From assembly GCA_037892935.1 (NCBI GenBank), contig JAYXKI010000018.1:682001-746000 (forward strand): a stretch of 64,000 bases of DNA. Direction: 5' to 3'. Position 1 is the first letter of the stretch. Each line of letters starts with the position of its first letter. Below, in pieces: positions 26,289 through 36,162 of this stretch. The stretch comes from Phlebopus portentosus (Eukaryota; Basidiomycota; Agaricomycetes; Boletales; Boletinellaceae). Under the pieces are notes generated by a model. It had not been told where the DNA came from. It searched no databases and worked only from the letters and a program-made list of their open reading frames with translations. The position numbers and the translations under genes were made by a program.

Positions 26289-28931
26289 TCAAAATTCCTC
26301 TATGTCGTCGTCCGTAAGCAAACCAGCGCCATCAGCATCTTCTTTCAGTTGTTTTCTTTCTAAGCGCCGCGGAGCATCCTCTTCCACGGAAACCTCGACT
26401 TCATCTGTCACATTGGTACCCCCGTCGAGCGCTAACGCCTTCTGAGACGCTGGCTTAGAAAACGTCAGGGCAGAAAATAACGAGTGGGAAGCGGGCGCGT
26501 CGATAACATCTGCGTAAGGAAATCAATCGGGTGCACGAAAAGCCCGTAAGATGTAACAACTACCTTTCAATTTGCCGGAAGCGCTTCCTCGTGTCTGCAT
26601 CTTCAGAATTGAACCCGTTTCTGTTGCGATCTCATCTCTTGACCATCGCACGCTTCCCGATTCTTGTAACCAGTATAAAACGTCCGAGACTGCATCCTCA
26701 GCATCACGTGCCTTCTTCAGGAAGTCAAAGAACTCGGGTTTATATATCTTTTGACCACGTCGGGTTACTGGAGAAGGAAGAGAATGCAAGGTTCCAAGAG
26801 CTAGAAGGTGGAATTGGTGGGGGTTTGCCTGATGCCACTAGGGAAACTCTCAGATGCAAAACGAAGTGATCAGGTAAATCTTCACAAACTTGTTCTCCCC
26901 CGCTTGAATCAACCCAGCTGAGCCAGCTACTCAGCTCTCCGCACTGATCGATGTCATTACAGAACTGAGGGTAGTTTTGATGAATGTAAAGTGCGAATAG
27001 ACCGGCGTCTATGGGCGACTCGGCGTATAAAGTCTGAAATCATATCAGATTTGATCGTAATTGACAATGATTGGCACTCACATCTACATCCACTCTACTC
27101 GCTCGGCGCTCGTCATTAGCTAACCACTGCGGCAGCGGCGGGGAAATCCTTAAGCGTGCATCCAATGCCTGCTCGCGATGTTTGTCCTTAACCGACGTTG
27201 TTGCGCTCAATGGGTCACCTTTGCCTGTGCTCATGATCAATAAATACATCATAATGGCTTTATGAATCAATTAGACCGACGCTTATTATAAAGCACCTTT
27301 CCCATCAGATGGAAAAGGACCAGAGCCTGCTCTCTCCTTGTGATTGCTTCCATACTTCAGAAGGTTGAGTATTTATCAAAGGATCGACTCTTCGATGGTT
27401 ACAGATACTTACAGCGCTCGGCTTACTTTCTTTTTGCCTCTCTGGGCATTTTCCTTCGCACCACCTAAGACACAAGCAAACTGAAGCGCCATGATGGAGC
27501 TACGAATGTCGCCGTTGGATGTCTCAACGATTATATTCAAGTCATCTTTGCTTAGCCGACTGAATTGGGAAGCGTCCAATTTCTCATAGTGGCGGCTCAA
27601 CAACTCCTGCAGCGCTCGAAGCATGAGCGTAGGAGCGACAGGGTTGAAACTGATGAAGAGCATGTTAGGAGATTGGTGGTGAAGATAAACAGATGATCGT
27701 ACATGACTTGCGTGACATAAGGGCCATTGAGCAGAGACGAAGGCAGGACAGTTCGAATATCAACCGTCTCACGGGAAAACCAATGTCCACTTCCTTGAGC
27801 AAGACGCTCATCCCTGACTTCTCCTCTCGTAGCAGCGTCGCTGATAATTATGACTAGTGGTGTGCTTTGAATAGAAGTCACGAATGATTCCAGGACAGTA
27901 TGAAATGCATCCTGTGTGGACTGATGTAGAATATTTGGGAGGTCTTCCAGAAGGACGATTTGCCTCTTCCCAAAGTTCGATCCGAGAGCAAGGTTCGATG
28001 ACGAAGACGAAGAACTTGGAATTCGTGTCCGGGGGGAAGAAGTCGTCGTCTGATTCGACGCGCTTAACAACTGACGACAAGAGGTCGCACGAATTAGAAA
28101 CGCTTCGAATTTCTGATTGAGGCTTTCCCGGTCTGGAGAAAAGTTAAGCGGAGGCAGTCACTTGCGGCGTGAGGAGACAAACCACAGTCACCCTCCTGAT
28201 AACCTTCCTCCATCGTATTTCGCCATTCTAAGATGTCAAAATCTAGCTCCTTCGCCAGAACACGCACGGTAGTCGTCTTTGCAGTGCCCGCTGGACCGGT
28301 CAGCACCAATATCCTCTGCATGGTACTTAGCAATAAATGTGCTTCACACTATCCACTACTTACACGGTACTTTTTCAGCTTGCCTGTTGGTCCACCTTCG
28401 AACGCCTCTTGAAACCACCTTCGGACATCTTCGACCTTTCTCTTATGTACAGCTAGTTGAGCCTGGCACGCTAGTTAACTAACTGCTCTTCCTTAGATGT
28501 TTGCAAAACGACGTACTTCTGTCTGAGGTTCATACATGTCCACCCAGAGTTGGCTACCTTAAGTGTGCATGTCGGGAGTGAATACATTGGCATTTGTGAT
28601 GGAAGATTTCCTCACCGACGGAGGTACCAGACGCGTCTTTCGTGTCGCACTCATCGAGCAAGGAAATAACCTCTGGCGCTGGTTTCGCCTTAATCTTTTT
28701 TTTGCTAGACAAGTCAAAAAAGGGAGGCTTGGAGACCTATTATCTAGCAGTTAATCAGTCAACTTGTTGCTATTCAAGGATGTGTAACAACAGAACTGAA
28801 AGTAGTGGCTTGACTGGCTTTTGCTTAGTGCCTACAGTGTCTACGCTTGCTTTCTTGGACTTCGTTATCGCCAATTGACTTTGAGAAGAAGAGGAAGGAT
28901 CTTTTTGCTTTTTTATTTGCTTAGATGGCAT
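26289..28931 (-). CDS. RAD17: Checkpoint clamp-loader subunit Rad17/Rad24
   Basis: Large subunit of the RFC-like complex that loads the 9-1-1 clamp at damaged DNA. The start MPSKQIKKQKDPSSSSQSQ at 28931 opens a basic, disordered N-terminus. The family signature LWVDMYEPQTE then AQLAVHKRKVEDVRRWFQEA (about 28550-28390) precedes Walker A in VLTGPAGTAKTTTVRVLAKE (near 28310). Walker B is in RQIVLLEDLP (about 27960). The lid/sensor part is FNPVAPTLMLRALQELL and SNGDIRSSIMALQFACVLGG, with the expected Asn-Gly-Asp-x-Arg sensor 2. The C-terminal exons (26.9-26.29 kb) include RRGQKIYKPEFFDFLKKARD and end with an acidic DDDIEEF, a kind of tail reported to contact the clamp. Around eight introns. Exact splicing of 26.8-27.4 kb is not settled. 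Confidence 0.9.
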
Positions 28932-29844
28932 CTTGTAGCAGGACGACGGTCGTTTCACCACTAGGTGTAAGTTGCTAGTGTATGTAGTGGGAAAGGATGT
29001 CATGTTTGTTGTCGCGTCTGGATCTTGCGGCAATTCCCGTACGCGTTACTGCAGTGCGGATATCCTCGTCGTGCTGACTCAAGTCACGTCAACTTCCAAA
29101 CAAACTCATATACTCTATGGCATTCAGTCGTTTACGTTGGTCAATAAAAGAGGTAGAGCTATTCCATAGTGTATTTCGATCAGAGAAAACTCTTCCTGAG
29201 GGACAAAATCTTTCGCCCAACAATTTGAAACACGGAGCTTCGATCACTCAATAAGGCAGTCACTTAAGGGAATGTCGATCAAATGCCCAATTCATCTCTT
29301 CCTGGACTTCGTAGATGCAACACCTAGTACAACATTTCTTCACAGCAGAAAAGATCTGGGGAAAATATCCTTTACTGTAATAATTTCATCTTCAAGCAGG
29401 CCTTTTGGTTCGGGCATCACATGCCTTAACAGGCTACTTGAGAATTTTGCTCTAACTACCTTCTTTCACCTCAGCACTCCATTTCAAACACCCAAGGAAT
29501 CTGGAAATTCTTTCTTGAATTTATTTGTATTTTAATTTTGCCGGAAATTCGAAGCATGCCTTGGTATTTTTGGAAATTCATACCAAGTTTTTTGATCACT
29601 TTTCTGAGATATTTTACAAAAAAATACAGGTTCGGTTCGGTGGAGTTGATGGGAAGTGGCGTTCCGCACTGTGCATAGATTTCCGAAATACTTGTGAAAA
29701 ATAAAGCAACATTGTCTGATGACCGCAACGCCAAGCATCTCAAAAGTACACTCAGTCAAATCCTACACTTCAACAACTTGAATGATAAATGTGTGGAATG
29801 CATTACTCAATGGGACAAGAATAGACTGATCCAGTGAGTAACAA
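28932..29844. other. Intergenic, no supported gene
   Basis: RAD17 promoter and P450 3' flank. It is AT-rich around 29.5-29.7 kb, with only frames under 91 codons and no recognisable content. Confidence 0.4.
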
Positions 29845-31990
29845 TCAGGCCTGTCTTCGTCTGAATAGAACATGCGCCTTTGGATCTGGCGCAAGAGCCT
29901 GGGCGAACTCGATATCTTTGGGTCGCTGTGAGCCTTCCGGTAGCTTGATATCGTAAGCAAGTACAATGTAAGCGAGCATTGCCTTCAACTCATTTGCCGC
30001 GAAGAACCTTCCAGGGCTAGTCATAGGCAAATATGCGCCGAATTAGTGGGTTGTTTCAATGAGTGAGAAATAATAGTTTACCAAGCATGACGACCGTGGC
30101 CAAATGGGAGGTACTCATTGCTCGTTGAGACGAACTGGTGCTTTGTTCCTTCTTCCGCGCTCTCATCGCGCATTTCTGCAAAGCGAAATGGGCGGAATTC
30201 TTTGGCATCTTCATAGTTATCATCGTCATTATGAACCGCAAAAGCATTGCATGCAACGTGAGTTCCGGCAGGAAGGAACGTGCCGTCTGAGAGCGTAATG
30301 CCGACAATGGCCTTCCTGGACATGGACACTGCACAATAAGACCGAAATCCATCGGCAACAGCTCGCACAAGTAGAAATGAAATTCCGTACATGAGCCAAT
30401 TCCGGTGAAGCGCTGACTCTCCTTTAGAAAGCTATCGGCCTTCCTCATCTTTTGCATAGCAAGTTTTGTCCATCCTTCCGATTGAATCACGTGCTCGACT
30501 TCCTCGCGAAGCGGTGCGATATACTCAGGACGAGCAGCAAGATGTAGAAGAGCGTGCGTGAAACTCTGTGCGAGAAAGATGTGTATTAGTCTACGCATAG
30601 AGTAACATGTCTTCTGTACGTTACCATAGACGAAGTATGGATCGCTGCAAAGTTCAAAGTGAGGACTCTTTGTGTCAGCGCCAGCACTGTGCGTTGTTCA
30701 CCCTCAGGTGCTTCTTCTATTAACCATTGCAACGTATCATTCTAATACGAAAATAATTCTTAGTCTGATTCTCATTGAAATCGAACGAAGTATACTGACA
30801 GGCTTCCCAGGCCAGTCGTGACCATGCTCTTCCTCTTGACGTAACCGAAACTCTATGATTGGCCCAAGATGTTTCAATGCTCGACGCGTGGTCGCAGGAA
30901 CAGACGTCAAGAGCTCTCCAACCGGTCTGGTAATACTATCATTTCTGACAGTCTTACTTACTGATACAAAATCTGACTTACCGTCTCATGAAACTCGGGA
31001 ACAAGTTGATAATGTGAGATGCTTTGATCACATCTATAGTAAAGCGAACGTTTATGTCAAGATAGTCTTTATCCCTGCCTGAGCGAAGGTCAGATTGGTA
31101 CTTGGCTATGTATCGGAGAAAATCTCCGTGCAAACTCACAAACAGGAAGGCCAACAAACACCCTATTGCTTGCCCTTCCGACGACCTGCATGACAGTGGA
31201 TAACGCAGGTCTCGAAACCCACTCTACAGTAATCCGCATCAGAGAACATCCGTGCAAGCAAAGAGACTGCTCACCAGATCCAGATGCATTAATGCCCTCA
31301 TCAAAACCGAGCGCGATTTCCTCCTTGATTCCGTCGAACAATGCAGCGATATTTCGCGTCAGTTGAGTGCGGACAACTGCAACGTGGTACGTGTCGCTAT
31401 CTACGAGACGGCCCATAGTAAACTCCGAGGCTATAGACTGTTGAAATAAATGAAGCTGCATAGAAAGGAATGTAATACATTTATAAGAACTTACATCTCT
31501 GACTGCCTCCAAGAATGAAAGTTTAGTATCCGGCGCTTTGCGCACCTCATCAATGAGCTCGGAAGTATTGACGACCACAAGCCATCTTCTCGGCTCCGGG
31601 ACTTTGAATGTGTGAGTCTTATACTAAAGGGGGAACAACGAAACAATTAATAGCTTTTCCGTCTGAAATACGATATATGTTCACTTTTTCATACCCTTCC
31701 TGCAGCATAGCACGAGCCCCCATGATATATTTCAGAGCGCCGTAGTACGAGGTCAGCCAGCCGGAGGGACCAACTGCGGGAACATCGACCTAACGGAAGG
31801 TGTTAATTTATCCTTGCTTATCTGAAACATCCCCAGAACATACATTAAGCTTTCGAGCTTGCAGGTATTGTAGGGCGGAGAAGCCAAGGACGACGGCACC
31901 ACTGACCAGATAGCTCACATTGTCTCGTATGTCAAGCGAAGGCCCCGCGTGGGGGGATGAAAATACGGAGGTACCGTTGTTGACGAACAT
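29845..31990 (-). CDS. Membrane-anchored cytochrome P450 monooxygenase
   Basis: Haem-thiolate oxidase anchored in the ER membrane. The start MFVNNGTSVFSSPHAG at 31990 is followed by a hydrophobic helix (VSYLVSGAVVLGFSALQY). Recognisable P450 elements, in order, are the I-helix LNFAAIHTSS (about 30640), the K-helix ExxR in FLKESQRF (about 30415) and the PERF-type DAKEFRPFRFAEM (about 30195). The haem loop EYLPFGHGRHA joins across an intron to CPGRFFAANELK, with Cys as axial ligand. The end is FRRRQA. Around ten exons, total close to 500 residues. The I-helix AAIHTSS form is common in expanded basidiomycete P450 families; the CYP number is not assigned. It is transcribed in the same direction as the ASST gene 760 bp upstream. 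Confidence 0.92.
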
Positions 31991-32751
31991 TCGCTTTCCT
32001 ACGTGAAGTCAAGACGGGATAGTGCTGCGGCGACACACAGGCTGCACTTGTAGCCCCCTTTTATGTTGGCGTATCGCTTCCGAATCATGCTTTAATGTGC
32101 ATTCTTCAGAAACCCAGCTATATCCCGTGGGTACAGACGTCGTGCGAAGGACCGAGTAATTCTCGCCGTGTTCAATATTTCCTCGGCCCCAGACGCAAGT
32201 AGCATCGGCATTGGACACGACGAGACTTCGCGATGACTGAGGCGGCAAAGAAGTTGTTTGACAAGAAGGCAACCTAGAGACTTGTCGCTCGGTAACGCGC
32301 CGTTGTGGGTATATAGAAGGAATCGCATTGGCCATCATTTAGTCTCTTAAAAACACACAGGGCAAAACTTCATTCCGAGCCCTTAGAAATTTTGATCGGA
32401 ACGGGTGAGCTCTCATCCGATTGGCCTTTTTTCCATTTTGGATAACATTTTCACGGTTTGGAAATGAGTTTTTGCCTGGTGTGAAAGGTATGGCAGAAAC
32501 AAACAAAGGAAAAATGACACGTGCGGTGGAAGTTCGAACGAACACTTACAATGTAAAAGCATATATGGACCCATTCCGGTCGTTGAGCCATTGGATATAC
32601 TGGTGAGTTTCCAAAGACAGAGTCAGCGTAGATGGTTTTGGAAAAAGCTAGTGCTTATGAGTGTTTTTGTTTATTCATTGTACTAGAAATTCGGATAAAT
32701 ATTTTTCCGTCACGTATATTATACACCATTATGGGACAACCATAAAGCACT
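31991..32751. other. Intergenic between P450 and ASST
   Basis: P450 promoter region and ASST 3' flank. Overlapping minus frames (32009-32338 and 32092-32328) lack domains and do not join the P450 N-terminal exon. No repeat is seen. Confidence 0.4.
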
Positions 32752-34497
32752 CTAAAACGCATTTTCCAAATCAACCACCAAAGCACGATAGCCCACATTG
32801 CCGGGTTGATGGCTGTACAAGCGATACTCAGCAAGCACCTCCTGCGTGCCGTACTTTACCTCGCTGAGGACCGGACGCACAAGCTTTTCGCGTGTTAGGA
32901 AGGCGATGGAGGCGGAGTAAATCACCTGCGTATCGGTGTCCTTACGATACTCAACCACGGAGGTGATTGGACTGTACCAATCATCACCACGCTCCTTTCC
33001 GAATTCCCAGACCTGCTCGACAGTGCGTTTCTCCTCGTCGATGCGATACTCGACGGCCCGGCTATAGTTCCCTTCAAGTTTGGTTGGGGACAATTGACGG
33101 CCCCAGCCATTATCGAATACGGTGAGCGTGCCGCGGCCGGAAAGCCATGCCGTATGTTGCGTCCACGACCAATCGAAGCTGCGGGTGTACGTCCCATCTT
33201 CCAAGCGAACAAGTGGTTGACCCTGAGCATCAACTGGAGTGAGGACTTTGTCAACGAGTTGTGTCGGCCATCCGCGCGGATCCGCAAGGATCCATTTGAC
33301 TTGTTTGTCCCGTCCAACTTTCACAATACCCTGGTGGCGTGCGGAGATGATAATACTATCGTCCTTGGGATCATAGGCGATCGAATTAACGTGCGCCCAG
33401 TTCCGCCCTATTCCGACTCCGGGGATGTCGCCGAACGGCAATCCTTCACCTTCTAGTTTCTCATTCTCTACTAAGCTATCTGTCTTCTTTGCGCCCGAAG
33501 GCAGGAAGATTGCTACGCGACCCAGCGTATGCAGCAACGGATCGCGATACGGATCAAGAATGGTACCGAGATCCCAGAAGTCCAGCACGTCGCCATCCGC
33601 GTTTACCTCGATGATATGATCACGTACGGTGCGCGTCTGCGTCCCATCGGTCCGGCGATAGTCAGCGGCAGCAACACGAAGAACGTATGTTCCCTTGGGT
33701 GTTTCACGGATTTCATGGGAGAAGTCTGCGAACTTGCTGGGCAAAGTACGAGCCCAAATGATCCGACCAAGCAGGTCGAGTTTGTAGTACCGCTGACCCT
33801 GCCCAAAAACGATCCTTCCATCACGAGTTTGTTGGAAACCCATGGTCGCACCTGCGCCGTCTCTTGTTGTCGAATCATGAATTTGCTCAATATCCAGATA
33901 CCATCTCACTTCACCCTGGCTATCTGCAATCCAGTTTACTCCCACGGTGTCCCATTCCAATGCACCTCCTTGTGGTGTGTTCCATTTCAACAAGCGACTG
34001 TTCCCCGGGATCCGAGCGAGATGATTGAAGAGATAGAGACGACCTTTGAGCTGTGAAGCGACTGTTACAGGTTCGACCCGCGGAATCGAACTCCCTGTCT
34101 GATTCGGGACTGCAGGCAAGCGAACGGGTGGCGCGTATACCGAATATCTCTCACGAATGCGCTCTCCGTTAAGTGTGTACGCAACCTCAACTTTGTTCGC
34201 ATAGTCGGGATACAGGCCAAAGAGCGGAATTCCACCATGAGTCCAGAGAGCGCTGTTAGACACTGGGTAGTCGATATTTACTCCAGAATCCCCCTTGCCT
34301 ACAATGCGCACTCGTGCGTCCAACAGCGTCTGACCTCCGTCTCGAATGACAGCTGTGAGATGAGCGAGGCGATACGGATTTATCACGATCTCCCCAAGAC
34401 GAGCGACAGTCGCATCTGGGATGTCGGCTGTGATACAGGCGCCTTCAGGAAGTGCTGGTTCACTCATTTTGGGCTGGAAGCAATCTTCCGTCGTCAA
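32752..34497 (-). CDS. Bacterial-type arylsulfate sulfotransferase (ASST/AssT family)
   Basis: Transfers sulfate from a phenolic sulfate ester to another phenol by a ping-pong mechanism without PAPS. The single open frame of 581 codons has an N-terminal beta domain (GEIVINPYRLAHLTAVIRDG, YDY-like SNSALWTHGGIPLFGLYPDY). A six-bladed propeller then carries all residues expected at the active site: His261 in FSHEIRE, His369 in WAHVNSIAYD, Arg387-His388 in ISARHQG and His448 in WTQHTAW. Their spacing fits E. coli AssT His252, His356, Arg374 and His436 with a near-constant offset of 9-13. Bacterial enzymes are periplasmic, but no signal peptide is present here, so a cytosolic enzyme is inferred. 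Translation may start at residue 11 (34467). There are no introns, unlike most neighbours. Confidence 0.93.
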   Translation of the reverse strand: MTTEDCFQPKMSEPALPEGACITADIPDATVARLGEIVINPYRLAHLTAVIRDGGQTLLDARVRIVGKGDSGVNIDYPVSNSALWTHGGIPLFGLYPDYANKVEVAYTLNGERIRERYSVYAPPVRLPAVPNQTGSSIPRVEPVTVASQLKGRLYLFNHLARIPGNSRLLKWNTPQGGALEWDTVGVNWIADSQGEVRWYLDIEQIHDSTTRDGAGATMGFQQTRDGRIVFGQGQRYYKLDLLGRIIWARTLPSKFADFSHEIRETPKGTYVLRVAAADYRRTDGTQTRTVRDHIIEVNADGDVLDFWDLGTILDPYRDPLLHTLGRVAIFLPSGAKKTDSLVENEKLEGEGLPFGDIPGVGIGRNWAHVNSIAYDPKDDSIIISARHQGIVKVGRDKQVKWILADPRGWPTQLVDKVLTPVDAQGQPLVRLEDGTYTRSFDWSWTQHTAWLSGRGTLTVFDNGWGRQLSPTKLEGNYSRAVEYRIDEEKRTVEQVWEFGKERGDDWYSPITSVVEYRKDTDTQVIYSASIAFLTREKLVRPVLSEVKYGTQEVLAEYRLYSHQPGNVGYRALVVDLENAF

Positions 34498-34898
34498 AAG
34501 CCAGATAATACTCTTGATTTTATATCGTTATCAATACCCGCCCGCAGTCCAATGTACATGGTCGCACGGCTGCGGCCCGATGTATATGCATTGAAGACGA
34601 ATTTTTGCTAATGGTATCGTGCGAATTGCGCGATATGCAGCGTTCGTTCATACTGGTTTATTTACTCTGTCTCTGCCTTGTTGGAGCGCTCAAGCCTCAG
34701 CCTGCCTCAACGCGGCGTACTCATTTGACCCTGAAGACCTTGACGAATGAATTCGAATTCGAATTATTCTCCGCTTATTCTATTTTTACTGCCTCGCTAC
34801 ACGTGACCGATTCTGTGTACGTCATTCAAGTTATTTACTCCATGTATATCCAGCGTAATACGTCCTCAACTCTGAACCACTTCGTCGAACCTGACCAC
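34498..34898. promoter_or_regulatory. Divergent intergenic region between ASST and a plus-strand small ORF
   Basis: Holds the ASST promoter and the leader of the Gly-rich ORF. The plus frame is open from 34605 and encodes a hydrophobic N-terminal stretch, so part could be coding or a retained intron. No clear TATA box was identified. Confidence 0.35.
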
Positions 34899-35186
34899 AT
34901 GTCGAACGCAAATGCAAACTTCTCTTCTTCGACGGGTATAGGAGGTGGTGACCCTGGTCGCGACTATAATCCAAGCTCCACCGATCGTGACAATCAGCCA
35001 GCAGGCAACTCGGGAAACTTTGGTGGAGGCATCGGGGACCGTACTCAGGGCTCAGGGGATTATGGCGGCGGAGATGTTCAGAACTTGAGCACAGGAGATC
35101 AGTATGGAAGCGGCGGTGGATATCTTCCGGAAGACGTAAATAATGAACCTCGCGGTCAGTCGGCGGTTAATATGGAGGAGAAATAG
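34899..35186 (+). CDS. Small Gly/Asn/Ser-rich protein, function unknown
   Basis: A roughly 95-residue frame starting MSNANANFSSSTGIGGGDPG. It is rich in Gly, Asn, Asp, Ser and Tyr, hydrophilic, and ends EPRGQSAVNMEEK. No domain is recognised. The frame stays open upstream to an ATG at 34605, which would add 98 residues including a hydrophobic segment, but codon character changes there, so the internal ATG is preferred. It resembles small stress-type disordered fungal proteins only in composition. Confidence 0.42.
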   Translation: MSNANANFSSSTGIGGGDPGRDYNPSSTDRDNQPAGNSGNFGGGIGDRTQGSGDYGGGDVQNLSTGDQYGSGGGYLPEDVNNEPRGQSAVNMEEK

Positions 35187-36080
35187 TAACATGTCTTCGT
35201 TCCGCTTTCGATTACTTCCTCTGATCATTCAGTTAGATAGGTGTCTATATTCCAGATAGTGGCATATTGTGGCCGGTTTCGGAGCAACCCCCAGTTGTGA
35301 GTTGTATTGCTTACGCTTTCTCGTTGCTCTGGCGCTCAGTTTCTTTGGGAGGTGTAGCATAAATGTACCATCAGATGACTCAAATATTCAGGAAACAAAG
35401 TACTATTTACGAAGGCACGCACTTCTATAATTGAAGGCTACCGATGTCAGTATCTTTCACCTGCTCGAAGAAAGGTCTCTCTCCTCCCCTAGCTGATGCA
35501 CCTTGTGATCCACTTGCCTCTCTTGGCGTTCACTGTAACATGGCCACATTGCAGAAAGCTAAGTTCTCGGAATGCAATACGTTATGGAGCTCCAATACTT
35601 TACGTTTGTAATGCGATCTAGATGCAGTTATGCAGGGAAGTCGACGCCTTCCATGCATCCTGTTCAGGCTTCATTAGAAGAGGCGCGTCACCCCAACGTA
35701 ACGATAAAGACAAAGTCGTCTCAGTGATTCCGCTTTAGCCAGTTCAGAACCCTTGGCAGACTGAATGCTAACCTGTCCATGCCTCGGCAATAAACCATGC
35801 CCACTTGTTACATCAGACTTTCTGTGGCAGATGATATCGTTGAACTCCAAAATTACCTTCCTAGTCCTGCACTGCACCATTGTGAAACCCCGTTTAGCTT
35901 GACGGACTTCGTATTAGGTGCGCGGTCCTAGTTGGTTCTAAGTTTAGGACCCAGGATGGCCTTCATGTGTGGCTTTCGAATGCGCCCCAGGCATGGAACG
36001 CTACACACCTCACATACGCCGCAGCCGGAGCATCAACCACAGGCTGAACGTGATCAGCTTGCATAATTGACTTCCAGGCC
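35187..36080. other. Intergenic, decarboxylase upstream region
   Basis: No supported frame; a 68-codon minus frame at 35674-35880 is not convincing. The sequence leads to the decarboxylase TATA box. Confidence 0.4.
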
Positions 36081-36088
36081 TATAAAAG
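36081..36088 (+). promoter_or_regulatory. TATA box of the aromatic amino acid decarboxylase gene
   Basis: TATAAAAG lies 75 bp before the ATG at 36163, preceded by a C/G-rich block (CTTCCAGGCC). Position and sequence fit a strong, regulated core promoter. Confidence 0.65.
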
Positions 36089-36162
36089 AGCAGCTTTAGG
36101 TCGATACTCAGTCAATCAGCTTGCGTACTCTGTCAAATCAGTGACTCGTTTCATCTATCAGT

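Noticed and set aside
33094..34056. Plus-strand frames of 120 and 175 codons inside the ASST gene
   Set aside because: They are antisense to a complete, motif-bearing coding frame and show no domain of their own.
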